64,000 nt of DNA, taken from Rhizophagus irregularis (Eukaryota > Glomeromycota > Glomeromycetes > Glomerales > Glomeraceae). Below, piece by piece: positions 33,601 through 45,100 of this stretch. Each line of letters begins with the position of its first letter. The first letter of the stretch is position 1. The translations under genes were made by a program, and so were the position numbers. The notes below the pieces were generated by a model. The model did no database searches. It worked only from the letters and a program-made list of their open reading frames with translations, and had not been told where the DNA came from. The stretch spans positions 1,488,001 to 1,552,000 of the forward strand of contig NC_089457.1 in the NCBI RefSeq assembly GCF_026210795.1, given 5' to 3'.

Positions 33601-34741
33601 TGATATGGATCTAATTTTGGTTCAAACTTTAAAACCATATGCGAAACCTGATGAACGTACACTAGAATACATTTGCTGAGAAATATTTGTTTGGATACTA
33701 ATGTTACATTGGATGACGATATAGGAAAAGGATTACTCCTGAAACAACGTGATGAACTGATTGATGGACACGGTAGTTTTAAGGAAAGAATATTAAATCG
33801 AAATGGTAGGGCGTCGATAACAAAGTAACAAAGACGTTTGACGGATACACAAAATACAGGTCCATCAAAATGATCAAATAGTCAGTTGAACAGGAGCACG
33901 ATAGTCCCTTCGGAAAAACAAATGGAAGATTTTGATAAGAATTCAGCGAGAGAGCTAAATCAATAAATTTTAATTCAATATCAATATGGAATAATACCAA
34001 AGGGAACAAGAAAGAGGATAGATAAGAGTCGACAACGGACGATTTAGAGACATCGGAAATTAAAGATACAAAGAAAAGAATGGCTTTAGTGCAGGGTGAG
34101 AGAGAAAAAGAGTCGGGTTAGGTGTCAATATAGGAAACGTAAGTGGAATAGATTTAGCGTTATATTAGACTACATAGTTATTATCATATAGCGTTTACTT
34201 TAGTGTGTGTTTAGAGGTTCACAGATATCACTGGATTTTTAGTGATCTTGCTTTTCCCAAATCTGTAGCCTATTAGAATTTTTAATTTATTGTTTTTATT
34301 TGAATTTTCACATGGGTCGTTAGTTGCTACTTCGTTTTATTATACGAAGATTTCGGTATGGAGAGATTTGGGGTAACATTCACGTTGCAACCAAATTTCA
34401 ATGTATCTTTTGTATTTTAGCGTAGTAAATGTTCTCTCACATATTACTATAATAAAAAAATGCGTTATTGATTAAAAAAAATAAACAAATAAAAAATAAA
34501 TCGTATTGAAATACAATTTTAATTCTGGCCGGAATTAACATAATTTCAGCCTAACATAATATTAGAAGAACGTGTAACAATTTTATTTGTTTATCTTTAT
34601 TTTTAATTTGCCTAACCTTATTTGCGTCTTAATAATACTTTTTACCAAAAAAAAATAACAAAAATTACACTATTGGAATGAGTAACCAAATCCGCCGATA
34701 TGGCGCCATTTAACATTTTGCTAGATTTCTCGGTACCTAGT
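33601..34741. other. Right interior of the DDE element, no gene recognised
   Basis: 33601-34140 contains weakly coding-looking stretches but every frame is short. The right terminal inverted zone is at 34687-34742. Confidence 0.5.
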
Positions 34742-34742
34742 G

Positions 34743-35170
34743 ATTGCAAAAAGACGATTTATAGCTCGTTGGAATCTCCTCATCGAGACGAATCGAATGG
34801 TGGTAAGCCCATCTCTTTGTGATCAATATTTACGGAGTTATTACTTAAAAACCATTTAATATTTTTTAATTTCGGAAATTGATCCAGTGATTGGATTTCG
34901 ATGTATCTTATACCATTAGATTCGTCTCATCAAGACGAATCGAATGGTAGTAAGATCGTCTTTCTAGGATCAATATTGACAGAGTTATTACACAAAAACC
35001 ATTAATATTTTTTTAATTTCGGAAATTAATCTAGTGATTGGATTTCGACGTATTTTATACCATTAGAACCGTCTCATCAAGACGAATCGAATGGCGGTAA
35101 GATCATTTCTCTACGATTAATATTGGCGAAGTTACGATACAATAAAGTTTTAAGTATAATTCTGGCTAAA
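34743..35170. repeat. Three tandem units of about 150 bases with a gacgaatcgaatgg core
   Basis: The core cgtctcatcaagacgaatcg followed by aatggtggtaag recurs near 34775, 34940 and 35085, each followed by gatcaatattgac-like DNA and a ttatta run. A fourth copy of the core lies at 17745-17780, left of the SINE. Those copies are now 17 kb apart because of the insertions, which supports the nesting model. Confidence 0.75.
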
Positions 35171-35255
35171 ATTATGTTAATTTTTGGCCGGAATTATGAT
35201 ATACAAATATAAGAAATATTTTATATAGTCACATCTCTTTATAATCACCAAATAT

Positions 35256-36366
35256 TTTACTTCCAAGATTCAATCTTAATTCCTCTGTTTCAGATATTGA
35301 TTGGGCTTGTACCAAATCTTGTTTTAATAATAAACAATTACATATTTCCCATCAAAATGGCCGCTCTGAATTTTGTGCTTTTCGTATCAAGATTTTATTG
35401 GATATGCTTCCGACACTCACAACTCTTCAGAAAAGAAAGCCTCATATTTATGATCCAAGTTGGCCCTGTCCTCAGTGCAACTCCTCTCCTGAGACTTTAA
35501 ACCATTTATGGACTTGTCCTTATATTTTACCTGAATTTAGTCCTTTCAATACCTTCAAAACACTTCTGCTGGACCTTAGAACTGTTTGTCTTGAAAAATT
35601 TCTTTCTGCGACTCCTTTGAAACCTTTACTGGACTCTTTTGTTGCGGAATTCACGGCTCTTGATTGTTGGGATTGTGACCCTCCTTCACCTTCCTACTTG
35701 GGACTCACACGTGGTCTTATACCGATATCCCTTACTGGATTTCTTGGAACTTACTTTTCATCATCTGTTATATGGTCTATTTTAGATACACCTTTACATG
35801 ACTTTCATTTTGATCTTTATGTTCAAATCTGGTTGTGCTGTTCTGTTTTCTTTCATCATTGGGAATCAGCTCAAGGCATTACTAATAAAATGAAGTCGTC
35901 CTCTGTTGGTCCTTCTCCTACTCTTCGCCCTTCCTCACAAATCTCTCCTGATTTTTTGACACCTTCCCTGGCGACAGTTTCCTTGGATTCCTGGGTTTCT
36001 TGGGTTTCCTCTTATGTAATCCGTGGGGGATCTTGGATTTCGCATTTGGATTTTTGGCGCCGCTTAACAGTTCAGCCTCTACTTAGGATTTCTTTTTGGT
36101 AACGGATCGGATCTTAGGACATGCTGGATAGTTGACTCACACTGGCCTTCGGGTAAAGATGAGGTATGCGTTTCTGTAATAGTTTAGTTTTTCTTTACTT
36201 AATTTTATTTTGTTTAGATTTCTTTACTTGTATGAATCGTGAAGCTAGTTTTTTTTATTTTTTATGTTTAATTTCTATATTTGTTATTTGTAATATTGTT
36301 CAATTTGATTATTGTACTTTTCGTTTAAAATTATAATAAAAGATAAAGTCATAAGACTGTTTGCTC
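35256..36366 (+). mobile_element. 5'-truncated LINE copy
   Basis: The insert carries only the end of ORF2 and the 3' untranslated region ending aaagtcataagactgtttg, the same terminus as the full LINE at 18359. The exact 15-base target duplication ataatcaccaaatat lies at 35241-35255 and 36367-36381. It lies in the right end of the TA-flanked element. Confidence 0.9.
35296..36102 (+). pseudogene. C-terminal fragment of LINE ORF2
   Basis: It aligns by eye to the last 270 residues of the LINE ORF2 at 18611. Shared motifs are NGR-EF, LLDMLPTLTTLQ-RKP, CPQCNSSPETLNHLWTCPYI and GGSWISHLDFWRRLTVQPL, then a stop. One phase change near 35400 separates the first 35 codons. There is no promoter or N-terminal domain, so it is a dead copy. 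Confidence 0.88.
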
Positions 36367-36422
36367 ATAATCACCAAATATGGACTGTCCCAAATATGTG
36401 ACTATAAAGAGAGTTGACTGTA

Positions 36423-37166
36423 TAGTGTTATCATATCAGAAAACAAGGTGAGGTGGTCTGGGGGTACACTAAATTATGGTTAGACCTATGTGATAGCTGC
36501 TGTCCCAGAACCCCCAAATTTGTCCTACTAACATAAGTATGTTTCGGGATTAATTAAAGACATAACCTTAATAGATGTAATGAAAAATTTATAATTGTAT
36601 CTGTTTAATTAGCTTCATATACATTGTTTATTTGAAATAAAGTCAAGTCTCAACTAATGTTTTTTCGAATATTTGAATAAATTTCGAAGGACAAATTGAA
36701 GTGAGAAATAAGTTAAAGAAAAAGAAATCTAATTGAGATTTTTTCATATTGAGTTATTTTAGTAGTAATTTCGAAATCTGTATTGTGTTCGACTGTAACG
36801 AACTTCTTAATTACTTGGAGGGTGAATTTGTTCCAGTCCAAACTTTTTTGCATGACGTAATATGCCAAGCGTAGGATAATTTTATAGTGTTTTTTTTTCT
36901 TGATATTCTCACGGGTGGTGTCAAAATAAGTATATTAAAGGGCTTTATGGTATGGATACTGTGAGATAGATAAATCAATTTGCAGTTCCCCTATTACGTA
37001 TCCGACCTGAATCTAGATATAATTATACATCACAATAATTAATTACAATAATTAAATAGTGTATTCGTGAATAATATACATGATTTACTATTGTAAACTT
37101 TTATATTAGTTAAGTCTTGACGAAGTTTGTTTATTCAAGGAATAAACTTGTCATGAATTTATTTAT
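36423..37166. other. No gene seen
   Basis: AT-rich DNA. A phrase near 36480 (ggttagacct with tgtcccaga) matches the repeat at 1-187. Nothing else is recognised. Confidence 0.5.
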
Positions 37167-37168
37167 TA

Positions 37169-37330
37169 CAGTTCACCCTCACTATAGTGAATCTCATGGG
37201 CCGGAGATTAAAATTCGTTATAGTGAAAAATTCACTATACTGTTATTATATATAAAAAAAATCTGTATCTGAATTTTCTTCATTATATAGCAAGTTACTA
37301 TATAAAATTCACTATAGAAAGGGTGAACTG
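37169..37330. mobile_element. 162-base MITE with TA target duplication
   Basis: The ends cagttcaccctcactatagt and the complement of cagttcaccctttctatagt are bordered by TA at 37167-37168 and 37331-37332. Internal tatagtgaa motifs repeat. The ends resemble in style, but not in sequence, those of the TA-flanked element at 9730-36420. Confidence 0.85.
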
Positions 37331-37332
37331 TA

Positions 37333-38104
37333 TCTAGTTGTGAAAACATATTTTTAATGAAAAAAGCTAGCGTAGATAGATACGATAAAATTATGATTCT
37401 AAATATTCCGTTATTTTATCAATACACCACGATCGTATATATGAATTTCAGTTTGTATTTATATATCATCTCTAATCAACTTTTCAATTATATCCATTTC
37501 TTAACTTTTCAACTCTATTTAACTATTAATTGAATTATTTCATCTTTATATTATAATTATAGATATCAGATAATGACGACAATTAAATAAATTTTATATA
37601 AATATAAGGTCAAATTTTTCTGTAAAAAAAAAATGGAAAAAAACATGGCAAACATAAGATCGACACGTGACAGCTAATCATATTTATTATTTTTTTTTCG
37701 GTCTGATCTAGGAACTGAATACCAAAATTGATCGGATTGATTGCAGTCAATCCGATCCGGTCTAGAAATGAACAGGGTTAGAGATATATATTTTATTAGA
37801 ATATTTTACCAACTAAAACTATTATAGCGACTTCATCATTTCTTTACATATTTTTGTCGTGGATATTGATAGTCTGGTCTCCTAATTGTTTAGGATGATT
37901 AAAATTTCAGGATTTTACCATTTTTCGATCTAATTTTCATACGATATATATTATAAATAATAGTTTTAAAATAATAAATTTATTTATAATAAATAATACT
38001 AGCCGATATTCTGGACGTTACCCTGGGTTTGTATGGTTAATATTTGTAGTAGCATAACACAATTGAAAATAGGTAGCAATGTAAGATCTTAATTAAATTT
38101 ATCT
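37333..38104. other. No gene seen
   Basis: AT-rich DNA with short palindromes (for example around tccgatccggtctag at 37748). No frame or RNA gene is recognised. Confidence 0.5.
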
Positions 38105-39369
38105 TTAAAACAGTTTCTTGTGTTTTACATGAGCTATCTGAACAAACAAATAACAAATAAATAGCATGATAAAATAATCTAAACAGTTTCTATTGAAAGA
38201 TTTCAGGATACACAACATTACGTGTAACATTTTTGCCATGTCATATAGTAATAAGAATTTCAAATTTTTTCTTGATACCACTCTTGAACAGGCAACATAG
38301 AATTGTCCACGAAAAAACACAGGAGTTGAAAGATATAAGCCAACCCAGTTTAATGTTTGCCCGTAAGACTTATTTATGGTCATTACAAATACTACAACGT
38401 TTGAAAATGAAAGGTAGATCTGTTTCTGAAGGGGACATCATAATGCGAGGAATGAAAACTCTGATTCCAGGATGATTTTCAGTAATTATTTCAACTTCAA
38501 TGTCATGCTTTTGAAAAGTGCGGCAAACTAATCTTGTCCCATTACATAGACCATCATTAGGTTGAAGATTACATAATAGTATAATTGGAGTTTCTAATTT
38601 CAATATTAACTTATGAGGGGGAAAACCACTAACAGTTAAAGAGTTGAGAAATTCTTGTGGACATTGATTATCTGCTTCCTCAACTGTATCTGCACTGAAA
38701 TACTCAAATGCTCCTCTAGCAGGAAATTGATTCATAATAATATTGTTGATGGAGTTAACATATTAATTTATAGGAGCAAGTATTTCACGTTCACAAAATA
38801 CTTGGGATCAGAATACATTGAAAGATCAGGATACACAAAGTTGATTAGGTCATTTAAGTCTTGAGAGTTGAGATGATAAAACAATATCTTCAGGTAGTAT
38901 AATAATATGATCACTTTCTGTTTTAGAAATTGCAGGAACACGACCTTCTTCAACTTCAAGTAGCCATTTAGCAAATTCAGCTTGCTCAGCAGTATCAGAA
39001 TTATTAGTAGCATTAAAAAGACACATGTTAATCTTTAGTTTCATTACATTTACATGCTTCCACAAAGTAGATTGACATAACATAATTCAACAATGTCTTC
39101 ACGTATCAATGTTAAATTCGTTCAAGGTAATGGCTTCTCTTTACAGCAACAGGAAGAATTTGCCGAAAGTTACCTCCAAATAATACAACCTTGCCTCCAA
39201 ATGGTTTTCCTTCTAAATTTGGATTCAAAACCTTCATAATATCTCTCAAAGTTTGATCTAAAGCTTCAAATGCATATCGATTCATCATTGGGGTTTCATT
39301 CCAAATGATTAAACTTGTAAGCGAAGCTAGTTCTGAACTATGAGATATAGAGCAAGTGGAATCTTGCAA
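38105..39369 (-). pseudogene. Decayed Pif1/Helitron-type helicase fragment
   Basis: Scattered frames follow the order of a Pif1-like helicase: SLIIWNETPMMNRYAFEALD, KPFGGKVVLFGGNFRQILPV, LFNATNNSDTAEQAEFAKWLL, then FPARGAFEYFSADTVEEADN, GFPPHKLILKLETPIILLCN and NGTRLVC, and finally MTINKSYGQTLNWVGLYLS with VACSRVVSRKNLKFLL. The Walker B Asp is Asn (WNE for WDE) and GGDFRQ reads GGNFRQ. Frames shift near 39115, 38850 and 38375. Such helicases occur in Helitrons; no Rep domain or Helitron end was found here, so the source is uncertain. Confidence 0.8.
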
Positions 39370-39839
39370 ATTATATATATTTTTTTATTTGACTCAGTTT
39401 TCATTTCTTTATTTAACTTAAACTTCAATTAACTTTATTATGTATGTATTATATTCGTATGAGTATAAAGTTTGAACAAACTATTTACTAATTAAATTAA
39501 CTGAAAGAACTAAAATTTTTTAATATCTTATGTATCTGATTAGATAACTTGTTCAATCAAATTTTAACGAAATGTATGATTCTCATTTTATTCTTTCATG
39601 AAAAGACGCAGATTAACCGCAGCATAAAAGAGATCACATGTTTAAAGCTACACGTGATTATAGTATAACATTAGAGTTACACAGTAGAAATGTTACACAA
39701 TTGAAAATTATTTATACATTGTACTCTAAACGTGACATCAACAAATTTAAATATAAGAATACAAATTAAAATAAAACAATCAGTATCTGATATTAAATTT
39801 CGTTCTAGAATTAGCGCCGGTCTCTTTTTTTTAAAAATA

Positions 39840-40006
39840 GTGAAATTCGATATGCCGGAACCTCGATATAATGGATCATAAGCAAAATCTTGATATATCG
39901 AAGCGGATTGTCATAACGTATAATTAATTTACCTCAATTCTTGATAAAACGGATTTTTGACAAATTTTACTAATGGAACGGATGGTTCCATTATATCGAA
40001 TTTCAC
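39840..40006. mobile_element. MITE-like inverted repeat of about 167 bases
   Basis: gtgaaattcgatat at the left and atatcgaatttcac at the right enclose further inverted matches (cgatataatgga, tggttccattatatcg). The target duplication is not clear. Confidence 0.7.
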
Positions 40007-40498
40007 TGTGTAGTTAGTAATTGTTATTTCCCATAATCCCACGAATTTGAAATATGGCCCGCACTGCCTTAAAATGTATATACTCTATAATTTTATCAGA
40101 ATTAAAGATTTTAAGCTACGCGTATTAATTATATGATACAGTAGTAACTAAAACATAAAAAGAAAAAAATATATCTGCCAAAATAATTTTTTGCGTAACT
40201 GACAAATACACAAATATAGTACGCAAACTACTAAAAAAATATATATATTTCAATATCAATATTAAAATTAAAATTCCGATAAATAGGCCGGTACTTTAGC
40301 AACTCGTATACTTACCAATTCTTTTAATTATTTTTTAATAACGCTTTTAGTAATATATTTACTATAGTAGATCGGTTTACTGAAATTAATTTGATGAAGT
40401 GGTTTGCTGAAATTACTCGTAATAGGTTTACCTTTTGATTGAGTACAAATGTTAGTTCATCAAAAAAAACAACAAGTAAGATTTAATATAAAATTTAG
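40007..40498. other. Downstream flank of the first kinase gene, part of the duplicated block
   Basis: The 40370-40470 segment (tgaagtggtttgctgaaatt and cgtaataggtttacctttt) has a close counterpart at 51800-51890 after the second kinase gene. The duplication therefore includes the 3' flank. No other gene is seen. Confidence 0.65.
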
Positions 40499-43400
40499 TT
40501 AATTACCTTTTAAATGAACCTGAATGTCACCATCTATAAAAGGATCAATATCGAACTTATTTAATAAATTCTCATTAAAATTATCTTTAGTTAAATTGTA
40601 TCCAAATAAATCCAAAAAATATTCATCACTCCCATTATTATTTTTACAATCAATCTTTAAGCTTTTATAATCTGAACTTAAAATACAAATATGTAAGTCC
40701 ATACTAATATTCGTTTCTGAAGAATCTTGTTGAACTTCTGATTTGATAGTTGAATTAATTATTTGAAAAGTAATGGAATTACGTGACCATTCAACTAATT
40801 TGATGATATTTTTAGATTCATAATCTGTTGTCACGTTAATAAGAATTGAACATTTTTCAGATAAAAGAAAAGGAGTTTTGATACTATAAATTGGTCTAAC
40901 ATGTTGTATTTTAATAGATTCTTTGACACAATTTACTTGTATTTCTCGATTAATTGGACTAAAAATTGATAATTTTAAAGGATTTCCAATAATCATCCAT
41001 AAAACGTAACATTCACTTATATCTATATTCGTTTCTTCTAATTTTTTTATTATCGCGAAAAATCCGTTAACATCATAAAATCCAAATTTAATAGAAATAT
41101 TTTTTTGATCTATCTTTGAATTATTTTCTGAAATAATTGTTCCAAATACTTCATAATTTTCATCATTTAACGATGGTTCGATATTTATTTGTTTATAATG
41201 TTCACTATCATTATTATTTAAATTTCTCAAGTCTGTTATTCCGGTCATTATAATTTTTAAATTATTTTGATTATTATCGCTTAATATAGCGTCAATTCTC
41301 CTTTTTTGTTTTAATTCAAGAATGTCATATAAAGAAATTATTTCGTCCAATTCAATAATTTCTAATTCTTCATCATTTATATTTTGTATTCTATTATATA
41401 TTTCATCTTCTTTAATAACTTTTCCTTCTTTTGTAATAAAATATGAAATATTTAAATTTTTTGAATATGCATTTAAAGATTCAATCGGTAATTTTAATTT
41501 AATCTTTTCAAAATTATTAAAATAATTGGTATTAACAATATTTTTAAAAGATTTTCCAAATATAATTCTTAAAGGAAATAAATGTCCATATTCATCAAAT
41601 ACATTTTGTAATTCATTAAATGGTTTCATACTATTAATTGCTTTTTCTATAGCATTATTAAATTCTTCTGAAGGTTTTATATTATCCTTACTTATTAAAA
41701 TTTCATATTTTTCACTTTTGACTACAAAATTGATATTTTTCTTATTAAAATCATCATTTTTAATAAATAAAAATGGAAAAGTTCCAATATTCTTATTTGA
41801 AAAAATATTATTGGATATAAAAATTTCTTCTAATTTTGTTGTCGCATTTGTAATTTCAAAATAAGAATTATCAATTTCATTAACTTGAGGAATTCCCGTT
41901 AAATTGATGGAAATTTTCTTGCTATTTTCTATTTTATGTAATTTATTGATTATGAAACCTTGAAGTAGGTGAAAATCTTTGATCCAACTTATTAATCTAC
42001 ACAAATCTTCTTCAATCCATTCTTCCAAACTTAATCTATCTTCAAAATTAGCAATTCCTGGTTGTCTTTCATTAAAATTATCTACTAGTTGATTTTCATT
42101 AACATTATCTATTGTAAGTGTTTCATTAGTTAATTTAGAAATGGGAATAATATTATTATAAGAAATTATTTCAATTATATTATTTTGATATAAATCATTC
42201 ATCCAATTAGACAATTCTTTGGGAGTTCTTATTTCTTTTCCACTTGACGTTTCTATTCTTGGTAAAAAATGCATTAAATCAAAATGACTACTATTGAATT
42301 GAATTCCACTATTGTTTTTCGCTGAATTATACGTTAAAGCTAAATAAAATTTTAAAATATTGATTTGTTTAACTTGACTTGAAAAAACTTTGAAGTTTTT
42401 GATAAATAACTGTCCACCAGCTATAAAATTTTTCGCAAAAATATGTCCATGTTCTTCATTTGTTGAAAAAGATTCCAATAAATCAGCTTTATAAGTGATT
42501 TCAACGACCGGAAAATTAATACATAAATCTAATTGTTTTAAAGCTTCATTAAATCCAATTTTATTGTTAAATGAAAGTAAATTTGACTTATCAGGTTCAT
42601 TTATATTTGTATAAACAATAGGTTCTCCTTTATATACGTTTATATCTAATTCACCATCCTCACCAAGAACAGGTTCTTTACTTGGTTGTATACTAGATCC
42701 ATCTAAAGATAAACCACGATTTAAATTCCAATGTTGTATTATTTGTTGTTGAGTTTCTATTTTTTCAATAATGATTGTTTGAAATAAATAATAATTAATA
42801 ATGGGTATTTGATTATATAAATTACTAAACAAATAAATTATGCTACTTACCAATTTCCTCTTCTTCAGATTTCAGAATTGATAATTCATCTAATTTTTTT
42901 CTCGCTCTATCATAACCTTTATTTGCAGATTTTTTATACCACTCTTTAGCTTTTGTAAAATCCTTATTTGTACCAAAACCTTCATCAAAACAAACAGCAA
43001 CATTATATTGAGCGATAATATTATCCATGTTAGCAGCTTTAAAATACAAATTAAAGGCCCTTCTCTTATCAATAAAAGTTCCGATTCCTTCTGAATAACA
43101 ATAACCTAACATATTTAAACCAAAAGAAAATCCGCCTTTGGTACTTAAATCATAATAATAAAAAGCTCTATTATAATGTTTATCAACTCCAAATTGAAAA
43201 AAATTTCCCATATAATATTGTGCAATTGCATGTCCATTATGTGCTGCCTGCCGATACCAATAAAAGGCGTTCGACTTATTCTCTTTAGTTCCTATTCCAT
43301 ATTCGTAACAAATTCCAAAATAATATTGAGCAGTTGAATGTTGATAAGGTGGTGATGATGCCTTCTCAAAATATTTAAATGCAGCATCAGGATTTAACGT

Positions 43401-45100
43401 TGTGCCTATTCCTGAAAAATTCAAATATCCTAAAAAAAATATATAATTTGGATCTACTATTTCGTTATATCCTACATTATGTATATAATTTAAATCAGTT
43501 GCTGGGTTATTATTTAACCATTCGTAAACTTCTTCAAAGGTGATATTATTTTTTAATAAATAATTATCGAGGACTGGACGACGCTGATCACGAGTTTTTC
43601 CTTCATTTGTTATATCAATGAACAAATCTATAATCATACTAATTTTATCTGAAATTTTTAGATCTACCGTATCTGAAGTAAGATCTGAATCAGAAATTTG
43701 TAGATCTAGTAGATCTGATAAAAAAAAAATAAATTTTATTAATAAATATTAGAATACATTTTAAAATTTTAAGATATAAATAATTTACCTTCATCAAAAA
43801 ATTTGTAATTTATATCATCTTTATCTTTACTTGATTTATGGTTTTGATCATTTTCTGGAATTAATGCCTTTAATATTTGAGCTACTTGTCCAATATGCGG
43901 TCTCTTATATGGATCACCATCCCAACATTCTAAACAAATTATATAATAGCAGTCACTATTTTAGCAAGTGATTTTTACGTTCAAAATAAAAGTAAATTAA
44001 ATTTTTACTTACTTGAATAAAGACGAAGATAACCCACTGGTGTATTTGGAATATGTGCTTCTCTAAGACCATCTAGAATTTGTAAAGCCAATTCATTATC
44101 GTATGGTCTACCATGAAATGGAGGTTGGCCACTATATATTTCCCATAGTAACACGCCAACACTATAAACGTCGCTCCTTTCATCTAAATAGTACACTGAA
44201 TCATTTAACTCGGATTTTAAATTATTAAACATTACGGGATCCATATAAGGAATTACACCAATTATATTTAATGGATCATTAGATTCTTTGATTATTTTTG
44301 ATAATCCAAAATCAGCTATTTTGATTTTACGTCGATTAATCAATATATTATTAGAATGCTATTGTTAAATAGAATAATTAATACTAAAATAAGTAGAATA
44401 ATATTTCTTTTAAATAAGATTTAATTATAAAAATTACCAGATCACGATGCACGATTCCTTCATCATGCAGACACGAAACAGCACTAGCTAACTGATACGC
44501 CAACTTAATTTTCTTATTCCAGGTAAGGGTATTCTTTTCCAAATAATCTCGAAGATTTCCATCTACAGCACATTCCATCACCATCACGTAATCTTTATTT
44601 GTGAAAAAGTGTTTATGAGTTATTACATTAAATTAAAAAATAATTAATCTTATTATTACCTTCATTCCAAATAGAAATTCCCAAGAATCGTATAATATTT
44701 TCATGAAAATCGACTTTACGTTGTAATTTAAGCTTATCAAAAAAATGTGAAAAAAAATTAATTCATTTACGCAGAAAAAAAAAACAACTATGAACGCATA
44801 AAAATAAATGCAGGTACACAAAATTATATTTAATAGATAGATAAATACCTCATTAATAATTTCTTTAAAAGCTATATTTTGTTGACCTTTATTTTTAAAT
44901 GCCTTCAATGCAAAAACTTTTTCAGTATGTTTCCATTTTGCTCGATATACATCACTAAATGCACCAGAACCAATTAGTTTAATTTTATCAAATTGTTCAT
45001 ATTCATAGTATTTTATATGATCATTTTTAATAGCTTCATTGAGCCAATTGATCCATTCCTTTTCAATAGGATTATTTGTTTGCTTCACAAGTATAGACAT
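40499..45100 (-). CDS. Protein kinase - Sel1 repeats - MACPF-like fusion protein, copy 1 (RD kinase)
   Basis: Seven exons (complement): 45100-44849, 44732-44660, 44592-44438, 44358-44013, 43929-43789, 43714-42851 and 42756-40499. Phases agree throughout and give 1,362 residues. The kinase domain (about 38-300) is complete: P-loop GSGAFSDVY, Lys66 in ALKAF, HRD loop (HRDLHSNN, Asp159), DFG (176-178), GVIPYMDP, and RSDVYSVGVLLWEI as in TKL kinases. Five Sel1 repeats (about 370-600) carry GIGT signatures. The C-terminal 750 residues contain EHGHIFAKNFIAGG (about 712-725), matching the degenerate MACPF signature (GH-I-x7-GG), plus repeated beta-rich segments. No signal peptide, so probably cytosolic. 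Regulation is unknown. Function as a death or defence effector is inference. Confidence 0.85.

Larger units (their letters stand above)
26192..34742 (+). mobile_element. CACTG/CACTA-ended DDE transposon with a C2H2 gene and inverted repeat arrays
   Basis: The left end cactggctgacgag and right end (complement of cactaggtaccgag) continue as interspersed inverted homology: aaaatgttaaa, then catatcggcggatttg at about 26263-26278 against its complement at 34687-34703. Flanking bases allow a 2-base AT duplication. Inside lie a C2H2 protein gene, a decayed DDE transposase and arrays of repeats in opposite orientation on the two sides (27680-28520 and 31690-33600). The transposase motif order recalls Tnp2, so I place it loosely with CACTA-like elements. 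Confidence 0.65.
9730..36420. mobile_element. TA-flanked small transposon split by at least five later insertions
   Basis: The left end begins cagtcaactccctttatagt (inverted repeat 9730-9752). The right end is the complement at 36398-36420, matching in 22 of 23 positions. Both are bordered by TA (9728-9729 and 36421-36422), as in Tc1/mariner/pogo-type elements. Subterminal tatagtcac motifs repeat at both ends (9740-9860 and 35222-35235). The residue left after removing the CACTA, SINE, LINE, DDE element and LINE fragment is about 0.9 kb (9730-9957, 17724-17794, 26189-26191, 34743-35255 and 36367-36420) and has no gene, so it is probably a non-autonomous element. That the two ends belong together is inferred from the symmetry and the nesting. 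Confidence 0.65.

Noticed and set aside
9730..36420. A giant cargo-carrying transposon (Starship-like)
   Set aside because: No tyrosine recombinase gene is present and every internal piece is a separate known type of element with its own borders.
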